From the NCBI RefSeq assembly GCF_001905885.1, contig NZ_LIYH01000003.1, positions 248,001 through 312,000 on the forward strand: a stretch of 64,000 bases of DNA. The letters run 5' to 3'. The DNA comes from Streptomyces sp. CB03234. Lineage in GTDB: Bacteria; Actinomycetota; Actinomycetes; Streptomycetales; Streptomycetaceae. Position numbers and translations under genes: made by a program. Of this stretch, positions 25,587-34,422 are shown one piece after another (positions within the stretch are counted from its first letter, which is position 1; every line of letters starts with the position of its first letter). The notes under the pieces were generated by a model. It was not told where the DNA came from and did not search any database. It worked only from the letters and a program-made list of their open reading frames with translations.

Positions 25587-27776
25587 TCAACGACTGTGCT
25601 CGTCGCGGCCCTTGGATCCGGGCAGTCGCCGGCGCGATGGCTTGGCGGTGCGCATCGCCAGGGCCGCCACCTTGGGGTCCGGGTGGTGGTCGGCGAGTGC
25701 CTCGAGGACCCTGGCCGCGGTGGGCCGGTCGGCCTGGGTCAGGGCCTGGACGAGGGCGGGGACGCCGCCGGGCCAGGTGGAGGCGGCGGTGTCGAAGGCG
25801 TCGGGCAGCGTCCACGTGAGGGCGGTCGTGTCCAGCGCCTCTTGACCCTGCTCGGACGCGGCCTCCACGTACGTGCGCAGGTCGTGGTGCCGGCGGTCCT
25901 CCAGCGTTTCCAGGGCCAGCACCGCCCTGGCGCTCGGCGGAACGCGGTCGGCGTCCGCGGGGGTGGCCTCGCCCCGGCCCTCCAGGAGCCGGTGGGCGTG
26001 GGCGCCGGTGGCCGGGTGGGTGAGGGCGGCGCGGAGGGCCTCGGCGGGGACGGCGGCGAGGTCGAGGCGGGCGAACACGGTGACGGTCGCGACCTCGTCG
26101 AAGTCCGCGCTCTTGGCCGCTTCCACGGCGTCGAGCAGCTCGCTCCAGGCGGTGACGCCCCGTCCGGCCGTCCACCGCGTCAGGGTGTCGACGGCCGTCC
26201 GCGTCGGCCAGTCCTGGACGGCGAGGACCAGTTCGGCGGCCTCCCACTCGGAGACGGCCTCGTCGTCGGGTGTCGCGACATGGCCGGCGGCCAGGACGTG
26301 GCGCAGCACGGCGCACCCGAGCGGGGTGAGGCCGTACACGTCACCGGCCCGGAAGACGCAGCCCGTCTCGGCCAGCCGGTCGACGACGTCCGCCAGGGCC
26401 CGGGCGTGGGCGTCGAGTCCGGCGCGGTCCTCCTCGCTCAGGTCGCTCGCGGAGGGGATGCCCAGGAGCGCGGGGAGCCGGTCCGTGGGCGGCGTCTCGT
26501 ACGGGCGGTACGACCTGTCCTCCGGGACCGGCACCGGGGCGTCCTCCAGTTCCGGATCGACCGGCAGGCCGCCGTGCTCGGCCGCCTTGCGTACGACGGA
26601 GTCGGCGGTGCCGCCCCGCTCGTACAGCGCGTAGAGCAGGTGCGCGGCGTCCTGGGCGTACTCGGAGTCGGTGCTGGAGCCGATGTCGTCGACGACGGCG
26701 GCCAGGACGTCCGCGGCGAGCTCGGTCATCTCCTCCGGGGTCCCGTCGGTCCAGACGGTGGCCGCCGGGCCGGTGAAGCAGCGCTCGGCGATCTCGCGCG
26801 GGGCGTCGGCGGAGCCCGCCGCGAGGGCGGAGGGCAGCGGGGCGGCGTGCAGCAGTGCCCTGATCTCGTCGGGGGCCGGCAGTGCGGGCGGCGGCGGGAG
26901 GGGGCGGCCCGGGTCGCCGTAGTAGTCGAGGTGTTCGCCCAGCAGCCGGTCCGCGAGGGCGAAGTGGGGGATCGACTCGGGGCTGGGCGCCAGGGCGGCG
27001 TGCGGGCCGTCCGGTTCGGCGAGCGCGTCGCTGAGGCCGGCGGCCGTCCAGCGGTCGCTGAGCGCGGCGCCGATCCGCTCCAGCTCGGCGGGGAGCGCCT
27101 CGTCGGGACGGTCGGCGTCCAGCGGTGCCCCGGCCAGCAGCGGGCCGGCCGGGGAGGGCTCCTCGACGTCGCGGGCGAACGCGGCCAGCAGCACCTCGCC
27201 CAGCTGGACGCGGACCGCGAAGGTGCGGGCGGCGACGTCGGAGCGGTGCAGGGGTGCGGGCAGCGCGGGGCGCTCGGCCCGCGGTGTGTTCTCGTGGGCG
27301 GCGAGCCATGCCCGTACCGCGTCGGGGTCGTCGGCGTCGACGCCGTCGGCGCGCAGCAGGGAGGCGTACCAGCGCGGCCAGGTCAGGTTCCACGGATCGG
27401 CCATGGCCCGGCGGAACTCCGGCACCGCCTCGTCGATCGCGGCGAGCAGCCGGGCGTGGCGCTTGGCGTTCAGCCGGCCGGACGCCCGGGCGCGGTCGGC
27501 GAGCGCGGTGAGGACCTCGGGGACGGCGTCGACCTCCTGCGGGGTGCCCCACAGCAGGACGGGCAGGTCCTCGTGCAGCACGGGGCTCAGCAGCCGCGCG
27601 GTCGGCTCGGGCACACCGGTCCTACGGTCGGCCCCGCGCAGGGCGAGCAGCGTCAGGACGGCGTCCGCGGTACGCGCGGGGAGGGGGGCTTCGCCGCGGG
27701 CCTCGCGTTCCTCGTCCGCCCGACCCAGGAAGTCGTCGAGTCCGGTGTTCAGCGCAGGTGTACGGATCACGGTCAC
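25587..27776 (-). CDS. Large hypothetical cytoplasmic protein, 729 aa
   Basis: It begins VTVIRTPALNTGLDDFLGRA. The composition is Ala/Glu/Asp-rich and strongly helical, with no signal peptide, membrane helix or recognisable catalytic motif. The C-terminal 150 residues look like HEAT-type helical pairs (VPALVQALTQADRPTAARVL, then DHHPDPKVAALAMRTAKPSR), ending in a basic tail. Internal text such as VYGLTPLGCAVLRHVL resembles a winged-helix segment. I do not recognise a named family. No strong ribosome-binding site precedes GTG 27776, so it may be leaderless, or start at GTG 27770. Confidence 0.8.
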   Translation of the reverse strand: MTVIRTPALNTGLDDFLGRADEEREARGEAPLPARTADAVLTLLALRGADRRTGVPEPTARLLSPVLHEDLPVLLWGTPQEVDAVPEVLTALADRARASGRLNAKRHARLLAAIDEAVPEFRRAMADPWNLTWPRWYASLLRADGVDADDPDAVRAWLAAHENTPRAERPALPAPLHRSDVAARTFAVRVQLGEVLLAAFARDVEEPSPAGPLLAGAPLDADRPDEALPAELERIGAALSDRWTAAGLSDALAEPDGPHAALAPSPESIPHFALADRLLGEHLDYYGDPGRPLPPPPALPAPDEIRALLHAAPLPSALAAGSADAPREIAERCFTGPAATVWTDGTPEEMTELAADVLAAVVDDIGSSTDSEYAQDAAHLLYALYERGGTADSVVRKAAEHGGLPVDPELEDAPVPVPEDRSYRPYETPPTDRLPALLGIPSASDLSEEDRAGLDAHARALADVVDRLAETGCVFRAGDVYGLTPLGCAVLRHVLAAGHVATPDDEAVSEWEAAELVLAVQDWPTRTAVDTLTRWTAGRGVTAWSELLDAVEAAKSADFDEVATVTVFARLDLAAVPAEALRAALTHPATGAHAHRLLEGRGEATPADADRVPPSARAVLALETLEDRRHHDLRTYVEAASEQGQEALDTTALTWTLPDAFDTAASTWPGGVPALVQALTQADRPTAARVLEALADHHPDPKVAALAMRTAKPSRRRLPGSKGRDEHSR

Positions 27777-27922
27777 TCGGGGAGCGTATGGGCCCCGCGC
27801 GGGTCGGCGCCGCTCGCGCACGGGGCGGATAGCCCAATCAGGCGATGCCGGTCCGGACGCCGTTGTCAGTGGCGTGCGCTTCACTGGATCCATCACTCTC
27901 CGTGACGATTGATGGGGGAATC

Positions 27923-28702
27923 ATGGCGGAGCGTTTGACGTATCTGACGTTCACCGGGCTGCGGCGGCGCGGGTGGACGGACGCGATGGTGCGGCAGCTG
28001 CTGGGCGAGCCGGACGTGCAGGGGCGCGACCCGCGGCGGTGGTCGGTCGCCCCGGTACGGCTGTACCTGCTGGCGCGGGTGGAGGCGGTGGAGCGGACAC
28101 CCGAGTTCGCGGCCTGCTCGGCCGCGGCGGGGCGGAGCGCGGCGGCTGCGCGGGCGGGCGCGGAGCGGCGCCGTCAGGCGGTGCTCGCCACGATCCGGGC
28201 GGAGCCGATCCGGGTGCCGGTGCTGCCACAGGCGGAGCTGGAACGGCGTGCGGTGCGGCACCGACGGCTGCTGGGTGGAGGACCTGCGCCGGCCCCGGGG
28301 CCGGGGGCTCCAGGGTCGGGGGCGCCGGGGTCGGGGGCGCCGGGGTCGGGGGCACCAGCGCCGGGGGTTCCAGGGTCGGGGGCTCCGGGGGCGGGGGCTC
28401 CAGGGGCGGGGGCTCCAGGGGCGGGGGCTCCAGGCCCGGGGGCTCCAAGGGCGGGGGGCGGTGCGGCGGGGGTTCCAGGGGCGCGGGGCGGTGCGGCGGG
28501 GGCCGGGCCCGCGGGGGCGTTGGTGCGCTGGCAGGTGGACTATCTGTGCCATGTGCTGCGCCGGTACGACGCGCTGCTGGACGGGCTGTTCGCGGCGACC
28601 GGGCGGGCGGAGGCCGAGCGGCTGCTGCGGAGGCGGGTGTACGAGGCGATCGCGCGGGCGTATCCACGGCTGGCGGCCGAGTGCGCGCGGAGGACGCGGT
28701 GA
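27923..28702 (+). CDS. Hypothetical protein with collagen-like Gly-X-Y insert
   Basis: A 259-residue protein. The N-terminal part (MAERLTYLTFTGLRRRGWTD, about residues 1-120) and the C-terminal part (LVRWQVDYLCHVLRRYDALL, about 200-259) look like conserved, Arg-rich helical domains. They are separated by about 75 residues of GAPGSGAPG/GAPGAGAPG repeats. The repeat arises from a minisatellite of roughly 15 bases. The outer domains suggest a nucleic-acid-binding or protein-interaction role, but no family is recognised. The start ATG 27923 follows GGGGGA. It is divergent from the 729-residue gene. Confidence 0.8.
   Translation: MAERLTYLTFTGLRRRGWTDAMVRQLLGEPDVQGRDPRRWSVAPVRLYLLARVEAVERTPEFAACSAAAGRSAAAARAGAERRRQAVLATIRAEPIRVPVLPQAELERRAVRHRRLLGGGPAPAPGPGAPGSGAPGSGAPGSGAPAPGVPGSGAPGAGAPGAGAPGAGAPGPGAPRAGGGAAGVPGARGGAAGAGPAGALVRWQVDYLCHVLRRYDALLDGLFAATGRAEAERLLRRRVYEAIARAYPRLAAECARRTR
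28290..28500. repeat. G/C-rich minisatellite encoding collagen-like repeats
   Basis: Tandem, imperfect units of the type GGGGGCTCCAGGGGC and GGGTCGGGGGCGCC, in phase with the reading frame. All units keep the frame open on both strands, which produces long false open frames opposite the gene. Confidence 0.85.
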
Positions 28703-28768
28703 GGGGGACGATGAGTTTCCGGGCCGGTGGCGGTCTGCCCACACATGGACGCACACACGGAGACAGTC

Positions 28769-29347
28769 ATGCTCGATCTGGGACCCGCGACCCGCCGGGT
28801 GGCGAAGCTGCTGGACGGGGTCGCCGACGACCGGCTCGATGCCCCGACGCCATGCCCCGAATACGCCGTACGGGAGCTGCTGGCCCATCTGGTGGGACTC
28901 GCGGTCGCCTTCCGGGACGCCGGGAGGAAGGACTTCGGGCCCACCACGGACACGGATCCCCAGGCAGGCCTGCCGGTGCTCGGTGACGACTGGCGCACCG
29001 CGCTCCCCCGCCGGCTCGACGAGCTGGCCGACGCCTGGCGGGCCCAGGGGGCCTGGGAGGGCACCACCAGGGCGGGTGGTGTCACCCTGCCGGGCGAGGT
29101 GGCGGGCATGGTCGCGCTGAACGAGGTGCTGATCCACGGCTGGGACCTGGCGCGGGCGACCGGCCAGGAGTACGCGCCGGACCAGGCGTCCCTGGAGGCT
29201 TCGTACGCCCTGCTGGCCCCCACCGCGGACGACCCGGACCAGCGGGGCCCGTTCGGCCCGCCGGTCCCGGTGCCGGACGACGCGCCCCTGCTCGACCGGG
29301 TGATCGGCCTCAGCGGCCGCTGCCCCGACTGGCGCCCGGGGAGGTGA
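28769..29347 (+). CDS. TIGR03086-type metal-binding protein (mycothiol-dependent isomerase fold)
   Basis: A 192-residue DinB/MDMPI-fold protein. The metal-ligand His occurs in VRELLAHLVGLAV and in NEVLIHGWDLARATGQ, and DDRLDAPTPCPEYAV is the classic family segment. Members are predicted metalloenzymes or mycothiol-dependent isomerases or transferases; the specific reaction is unknown. ATG 28769 was chosen over 28745 and 28727, because GGAGA lies five bases before it. It starts 66 bases after the collagen-like gene. A perfect hairpin at 29523 ends the transcript. Confidence 0.87.
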   Translation: MLDLGPATRRVAKLLDGVADDRLDAPTPCPEYAVRELLAHLVGLAVAFRDAGRKDFGPTTDTDPQAGLPVLGDDWRTALPRRLDELADAWRAQGAWEGTTRAGGVTLPGEVAGMVALNEVLIHGWDLARATGQEYAPDQASLEASYALLAPTADDPDQRGPFGPPVPVPDDAPLLDRVIGLSGRCPDWRPGR

Positions 29348-29522
29348 GGGTGCGCGTACCCCGGGAGGGGCATGCCCGCGGCCCATGACGCGCCGTGCTC
29401 GCCCCCGCTGGTACCTCTGTGCCCTGGGCGGTACGCGATGCCCGACACCGGCGTGGCCGGGCGCGGTTCCGGTGCGTCCGGGGCATCGGACGCGACGGGC
29501 GGCGTGATGCCCCCACGGCAGC

Positions 29523-29560
29523 GGGGCGTGTACGGCACCCGCCGGTGCCGTACACGCCCC
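29523..29560. terminator. Perfect 17-bp hairpin, bidirectional terminator
   Basis: The arms GGGGCGTGTACGGCACC and GGTGCCGTACACGCCCC pair perfectly around a 4-base loop. It lies between the convergent metal-binding protein and purine permease genes, in an otherwise empty 240-base gap. Confidence 0.85.
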
Positions 29561-29587
29561 CTGTCGACACTGGGTCGGATCGGTTCG

Positions 29588-31051
29588 TCAGTGCACCGGC
29601 GCCGTCTTGGTGGCTCGGGTTTCGGAGATCTCCTCGCCCGGTTCCATCGGGGCGGTGACCTCGTCGGCGTCGCGGCCGCCGTTGCCCAGGTGGTTGAAGA
29701 CCAGGTTCAGCAGGACGGCGGCGACACAACCGGTGGAGATGCCGGAGTCCAGGATGATCTTCGCCGTCTCCGGGAAGGCGTGGTAGAACTCCGGCGCCGT
29801 GATCGGGATGATGCCGACGGCCAGCGAGACGGCCACGATCAGGACGTTGTTGTCCTTCTCCAGGCCGGCCTTGACCAGGGTCTGGATGCCGCTGGCCGCG
29901 ACCGAGCCGAAGAGGACGACGCCCGCGCCGCCCAGTACCGGGCGCGGTACGACGGAGATCAGCGAGGCGGCCACCGGGGAGAGGCCCATCAGGACCAGGA
30001 AGCCGCCGCCGCAGGCGACCACGAACCGGCTGCGGATCTTGGTCATGGCGACGAGACCGATGTTCTGGGCGAAGGCGCTGCACATGAAGCCGTTGAACAG
30101 CGGGCTGATCGCCGAGCCGAGGGTGTCGGCACGCAGGCCTGCCGCGATGGTCTTCTCGTCGGCCGGCCGCTCGACGATCTCACCGAGCGCCAGCATGTCG
30201 GCGGTCGACTCGGTCATCGACACGAGCATCACCACGCACATGGAGATGATCGCGGCGAGGGCGAACTGCGGGGCGCCGAAGTGGAACGGCGTCGGGAAGC
30301 CGACGATGTCCGCCTCGGTGACCGGGCTGAAGTCGGTGACGCCGAAGGGTATGGCGATCAGCGTGCCCAGCACCAGGCCGATCAGTACGGCGATCTGCTT
30401 GACGAACCCCCGGGTGAACCGCCGTAGCACCAGGACCAGGACGAGTGTGATCCCGGCCAGGGTGAGATAGGTGGTCGAACCGTAGTCCTTGGCCGCCGGG
30501 TTGGGGCCTTGGGCCCAGCCGAAGGCGACCGGCAGCAGGGAGACACCGATCAGGGTGATGACGGTGCCGGTGACGACCGGCGGGAAGAACCGGACGAGCT
30601 TGCTGAAGTACGGAGCGGCGATGAAACCCAGCAGTCCGGCGACGATGATCGCGCCGAAGATGACCGGGAGGGCGTCCGCCTTGTCCTCGGTGGTGTCGAT
30701 GATGGCGAGCATCGGGGCGACACCGGCGAAGGTGACGCCGTTGACGAACGGCAGCCTGGCGCCGATCTTCCAGATGCCGAGGGTCTGCAGGAAGGTGGCG
30801 AGGCCCGCGGTGAACAGGCTCGCGCCGGTGAGGAAGGTCAGTTCGGTCCCGGAGAGCCCTACGGCGGCTCCGACGATCAGGGGCGGGGCCACCACGCCCG
30901 CGTACATCGCGGCCACGTGCTGGAGGCCGCTGGTGAACATCTTGAAGGGCGGGAGCCTCTCGTCGACCGGATGTTTCCGGTCCGCCGGGGCGGCTCCTGC
31001 GTCGGTGGCGGTGGCGTCTTCGTCGTTGCGAAACCTGGGCTTGGCGGCCAC
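29588..31051 (-). CDS. NCS2-family purine (xanthine/urate) permease
   Basis: A 487-residue permease with about 14 hydrophobic helices. Family motifs are MYAGVVAPPLIVG in helix 1, MTESTADMLALGEIVERPAD, and the substrate motif FAQNIGLVAMTKIRSR (Q-N-x-G), which marks xanthine- or urate-type NCS2 carriers rather than uracil carriers. It should import a purine by proton symport. A 277-base gap with a terminator separates it from the upstream deaminase. It is closely related to the second permease at 32781. Confidence 0.94.
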   Translation of the reverse strand: MAAKPRFRNDEDATATDAGAAPADRKHPVDERLPPFKMFTSGLQHVAAMYAGVVAPPLIVGAAVGLSGTELTFLTGASLFTAGLATFLQTLGIWKIGARLPFVNGVTFAGVAPMLAIIDTTEDKADALPVIFGAIIVAGLLGFIAAPYFSKLVRFFPPVVTGTVITLIGVSLLPVAFGWAQGPNPAAKDYGSTTYLTLAGITLVLVLVLRRFTRGFVKQIAVLIGLVLGTLIAIPFGVTDFSPVTEADIVGFPTPFHFGAPQFALAAIISMCVVMLVSMTESTADMLALGEIVERPADEKTIAAGLRADTLGSAISPLFNGFMCSAFAQNIGLVAMTKIRSRFVVACGGGFLVLMGLSPVAASLISVVPRPVLGGAGVVLFGSVAASGIQTLVKAGLEKDNNVLIVAVSLAVGIIPITAPEFYHAFPETAKIILDSGISTGCVAAVLLNLVFNHLGNGGRDADEVTAPMEPGEEISETRATKTAPVH

Positions 31052-31167
31052 GTGGGTTCCTCCGGTCGGTTACACGTGCTCGGGGACGTGGGTTTCAGGG
31101 AGGTGTTGCAGGTACTGCGCCCAACGCGTGTCGCTGTGGGGGACCGGACACGCTTCACTTCACCGTT

Positions 31168-31208
31168 CCGGGGGGTGCTGTACCTCATTGCGGTACGGCA
31201 CCCCCCGG
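31168..31208. terminator. Hairpin terminator after the deaminase gene
   Basis: A 17-base stem with a single mismatch (CCGGGGGGTGCTGTACC against GGTACGGCACCCCCCGG) and a 7-base loop. It lies 121 bases past the deaminase stop and before the permease gene at 31051. Confidence 0.75.
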
Positions 31209-31328
31209 TCCGGCTGCCATGGACCCCGCTCGGGTCCACGGCGACCGGTCGAGGGCCGTCCCCCTCGACCGGACTTCGTGGATCGCCCACCCGCGTCGGA
31301 CGCGGGCGGCGATGTGCGCCCCAGGGGG

Positions 31329-32729
31329 TCAGCCCTGGGCGGCGATACGGGCGAGGCGCTGGGCCTCGTCCCGGGTGGATCGTGCGATGGCGTCCTCGTC
31401 GACGGTCAGCAGGCGGCTGTTCTCCACGATCTGCTTGCCGTTGACGAACGAGGCCGTGACCGGCGCGGCCGCGCCGAAGACGAGAGCGGTCACCGGGTCG
31501 GCGATGGAGGCGTGGGCGAGCGTGTCCAGCTTCCACAGCACCAGGTCGGCGAGCTTGCCGACCTCCAGGGACCCGATCTGCGAGGCCCGGCCCAGGACCT
31601 GGGCGCCCCCGTACGTACCGAGGCGCAGCGCCTGGCGGGCGTTGAGGGCGGCCTCGCGGTGCACCGGGTTGAGGCGGTTGATGAGCAGCGCGTTGCGCAG
31701 CTCGGTGTGGAGCTCGCCGGACTCGTTGGAGGCGGTGCCGTCGACGCCGAGGCCGACCGGCACGCCGGCCTTGAGCATGTCGGGTACGCGGGCGATGCCG
31801 GCGGCGAGGCGGGCGTTGGAGGAGGGGCAGTGGGCGACACCGGTCTTCGTCCGGGCGAAGGCGGCGATGTCGGAGTCGTTCATGTGGACGCAGTGCGCCA
31901 TCCACACGTCCTCGCCGAGCCAGCCGGTCGACTCGAAGTAGTCGGTCGGGCCCATGCCGAACAGTTCCTTGCAGAACTGCTCCTCCTCCACGGTCTCCGA
32001 GCCGTGGGTGTGCAGCCGCACGCCGAGGCGGCGGGCCAGCTCGGCACCCTGCCGGAGCAGTTCGGTGGAGACGGAGAACGGCGAGCAGGGCGCGACGGCG
32101 ACCTGCGTCATGGCGTCGAAGGAGGCGTCGTGGTGCTTCTTGACGGTCTCCTCGGTGGCGGCGAGGGCGCCGTCGAGGGTCTCGACGGCGAAGTCCGGCG
32201 GCAGGCCGCCGTCCTTCTCGCTGCGGTCCATGGAGCCACGGGCCAGGGTGAAGCGGACGCCCATCTCGGAGGCGGCCTTGATGATGGCGCCGGACAGGTC
32301 GCCGGAGTCCTTCGGGTACACGTAGTGGTGGTCCATGGCGGTGGTGACGCCGCCGCGGGCCATCATTCCGAGGGAGCCCTGGGCCGCCGCGTACCCCATC
32401 TGCTCGTCGATGCGCGCCCACGTCGGGTAGAGGGCGACGAGCCAGTTGAAGAGGTTGTGGTCGGTGGCCAGGCCACGGGTGATCCACTGGTAGAAGTGGT
32501 GGTGCGTGTTGACCAGGCCGGGGGTGACCAGGTGGCCGGTGGCGTCGACGCGCCGTACGACGTTCGTCAGGCCCTCGGGGGCCTTGCCTGCTCCGACGGA
32601 CTCAATCCTGTTGTCCGCGATGACGACGTGACCCGAGGCGTACTCGGTGTCGTTGGCGTCGACGGTCGCGATGGCGCAGTTCTCGATCACGATGCGCTGG
32701 GGAGCGCTCTGGGCTGCCGAAGGTGCCAT
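31329..32729 (-). CDS. 8-oxoguanine/guanine-type deaminase (amidohydrolase)
   Basis: A 466-residue COG0402 amidohydrolase. Metal ligands are visible as LVNTHHHFYQW, HTHGSETVEEE, and WMAHCVHMND, with the catalytic Asp in GLGVDGTASNES. The sequence follows the 8-oxoguanine deaminase group, which converts 8-oxoguanine to urate; guanine to xanthine is an alternative. Either product feeds the nearby uricase pathway. It is flanked on both sides by NCS2 permeases on the same strand. The ATG has a good AAGGAAG ribosome-binding site. Confidence 0.9.
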   Translation of the reverse strand: MAPSAAQSAPQRIVIENCAIATVDANDTEYASGHVVIADNRIESVGAGKAPEGLTNVVRRVDATGHLVTPGLVNTHHHFYQWITRGLATDHNLFNWLVALYPTWARIDEQMGYAAAQGSLGMMARGGVTTAMDHHYVYPKDSGDLSGAIIKAASEMGVRFTLARGSMDRSEKDGGLPPDFAVETLDGALAATEETVKKHHDASFDAMTQVAVAPCSPFSVSTELLRQGAELARRLGVRLHTHGSETVEEEQFCKELFGMGPTDYFESTGWLGEDVWMAHCVHMNDSDIAAFARTKTGVAHCPSSNARLAAGIARVPDMLKAGVPVGLGVDGTASNESGELHTELRNALLINRLNPVHREAALNARQALRLGTYGGAQVLGRASQIGSLEVGKLADLVLWKLDTLAHASIADPVTALVFGAAAPVTASFVNGKQIVENSRLLTVDEDAIARSTRDEAQRLARIAAQG

Positions 32730-32780
32730 GGTGCTTCCTTCTTCTTTCAGTGGCAGTGGCGGTGGGGGCACGGCAGGACC

Positions 32781-34355
32781 CTAGGAGGATTTGAGTGCCG
32801 GGACCGGGTGACGGCGCCGGGTGCCGAGATGGTGGAAGAACAGGTTGAGCAGGACCGCGACGAGCGCTCCGGCGCTGATCCCGGAGCCCAGGACGGTCTG
32901 TGCCCAGGCCGGGAAGTGTGCGTAGAAAGTGGGCGCGGCGAGCGGGATGATCCCCGCGCCGAGTGCGACGGCCACCAGGATGATGTTGGAGCTGTCGTCG
33001 AGTCCGGCCTCGGAGAGCGTACGGATGCCGCTGACCGCGATCGAGCCGAACAGGACGATACCGGCGCCGCCGAGGACGGGCATCGGGACGAGCGAGACGA
33101 CCGCGCCGAGGACCGGGAAGAGCCCGAGGACCAGGAGCGCGCCGCCGGCGACCGCGACGACGTAGCGGCTGCGCACCCGGGTGAGGGAGACGACGCCGAC
33201 GTTCTGGGCGAAGGCCGAGGTGGGGAACCCGCCGAAGACGGGGCCGATCAGGGTGGCGATGCCGTCCGTACGCAGACCACGGGTGATGGTCCTTCCGTCG
33301 GTGCGGCGTTCGCAGATCTCGCCGAGGGCGAGCATTCCGGCGCTGGACTCGGTCATCAGCACCAGCATCACGATGCACAGGGAGAGGATCGCGGCGGGCT
33401 GGAACTCGGGCGCGCCGAAGGCGAACGGCGAGGGCAGGGCGGCGACGGGGGCCTCGCGGAGGGTGGCGAAGTCGGCCATCCCGAAGGGGATCGCGGCGAG
33501 CGTGCCGAGGAACAGGCCCAGCAGCAGGGCGATCTGCTTGACGAAGCCCTTGCCGAAGCGCTGGAAGAGCAGGATCACGACGAGCGTGAAGGCGGCGAGC
33601 GCCAGGTACTTCATGGCACCGAAGTCGGCGGCGTGCTCGTCCCCGCCCTGGGCCCAGCTCACCGGTACGGGCATCAGGGTCACCCCGATGAGGGTGATGA
33701 CGACGCCGGTGACCAGGGGCGGGAAGAAGCGGAGGAGGCGGCCGAAGAAGGGACCGACGGCGAGGCAGAACACTCCGGCGACCATGACGGCGCCGTAGAT
33801 GGCGGGCAGTTGGTGGCCGGGGGCGCTGGTCTCGGCGATGGCGAGCATCGGCGCGATTCCGGCGGAGGAGGCGGCGTTGACGAACGGCAGCCGGTTTCCG
33901 GCGACGTTCGTGACGCCGATGGTCTGGAGGATGGTGGCGAGGCCGGCGATGAGCAGGCTCGCCGCGATGAGCCGGGTCATTCCGGCGGCGTCCAGGCCGA
34001 CGGCCTGGCCGATGATGAGCGGAGGGGTGACGACGCCCGCGTACATGGCGGCGATGTGCTGGAGTGCGGCGGGGACGAGCCGCGAGAAGGGGAGCTTTTC
34101 GTCCACCGGGTGACACACCGCGGGGCGGGGCTGCGCGGGGCGGTCCGCCGCGGGCCGGTTCGCCGGGGGGCGGTTCGCCGCGGGCCGGTTCGCCGCGGGC
34201 CGGTTCGCCGCCGTACGCTCCGCCGGGTTGTGCTCCGCCGCGGCGCGGGGCTGCGCGGGGCGTTCCGCCGTCGGGGCGGAGGCGGGTGCGGTCGTGGTCT
34301 CCGGTGGGGTGGAACACGGGCCTTCTGGTGCCGGCCCTGTTGCAGGCTGTGCCAT
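32781..34355 (-). CDS. NCS2-family purine permease with repetitive N-terminal extension
   Basis: A 524-residue permease. The transport domain starts near residue 90 (HPVDEKLPFSRLVPAALQHI) and shows MYAGVVTPPLIIGQ, MTESSAGMLALGEICERRTD and the FAQNVGVVSLTRVRSR substrate motif of urate/xanthine carriers. An unusual cytoplasmic N-terminus contains AANRP-type repeats in an Ala/Pro/Arg-rich stretch. The start is ATG 34355 with GGAGG eight bases upstream. It is 51 bases upstream of the deaminase and could be co-transcribed with it. It may import urate or xanthine. Confidence 0.93.
   Translation of the reverse strand: MAQPATGPAPEGPCSTPPETTTAPASAPTAERPAQPRAAAEHNPAERTAANRPAANRPAANRPPANRPAADRPAQPRPAVCHPVDEKLPFSRLVPAALQHIAAMYAGVVTPPLIIGQAVGLDAAGMTRLIAASLLIAGLATILQTIGVTNVAGNRLPFVNAASSAGIAPMLAIAETSAPGHQLPAIYGAVMVAGVFCLAVGPFFGRLLRFFPPLVTGVVITLIGVTLMPVPVSWAQGGDEHAADFGAMKYLALAAFTLVVILLFQRFGKGFVKQIALLLGLFLGTLAAIPFGMADFATLREAPVAALPSPFAFGAPEFQPAAILSLCIVMLVLMTESSAGMLALGEICERRTDGRTITRGLRTDGIATLIGPVFGGFPTSAFAQNVGVVSLTRVRSRYVVAVAGGALLVLGLFPVLGAVVSLVPMPVLGGAGIVLFGSIAVSGIRTLSEAGLDDSSNIILVAVALGAGIIPLAAPTFYAHFPAWAQTVLGSGISAGALVAVLLNLFFHHLGTRRRHPVPALKSS
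34141..34215. repeat. 15-base tandem repeat encoding AANRP units
   Basis: Units of the type GCCGCGGGCCGGTTC repeat about five times with small changes inside the N-terminal extension of the permease. The period of 15 bases keeps the reading frame whatever the copy number. Confidence 0.8.
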
Positions 34356-34373
34356 TGCTGGTCCCTCCGGTCC

Positions 34374-34413
34374 GGTGTCGCCCCGCCCGACTGCGGGCGG
34401 GCGGGGCGGCACC
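34374..34413. terminator. Hairpin terminator after the uricase gene
   Basis: A 16-base stem with one mismatch (GGTGTCGCCCCGCCCG against CGGGCGGGGCGGCACC) lies just past the uricase stop on the minus strand and before the permease start at 34355. It separates the uricase operon from the permease-deaminase unit. Confidence 0.75.
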
Positions 34414-34422
34414 GGGCTGGCG

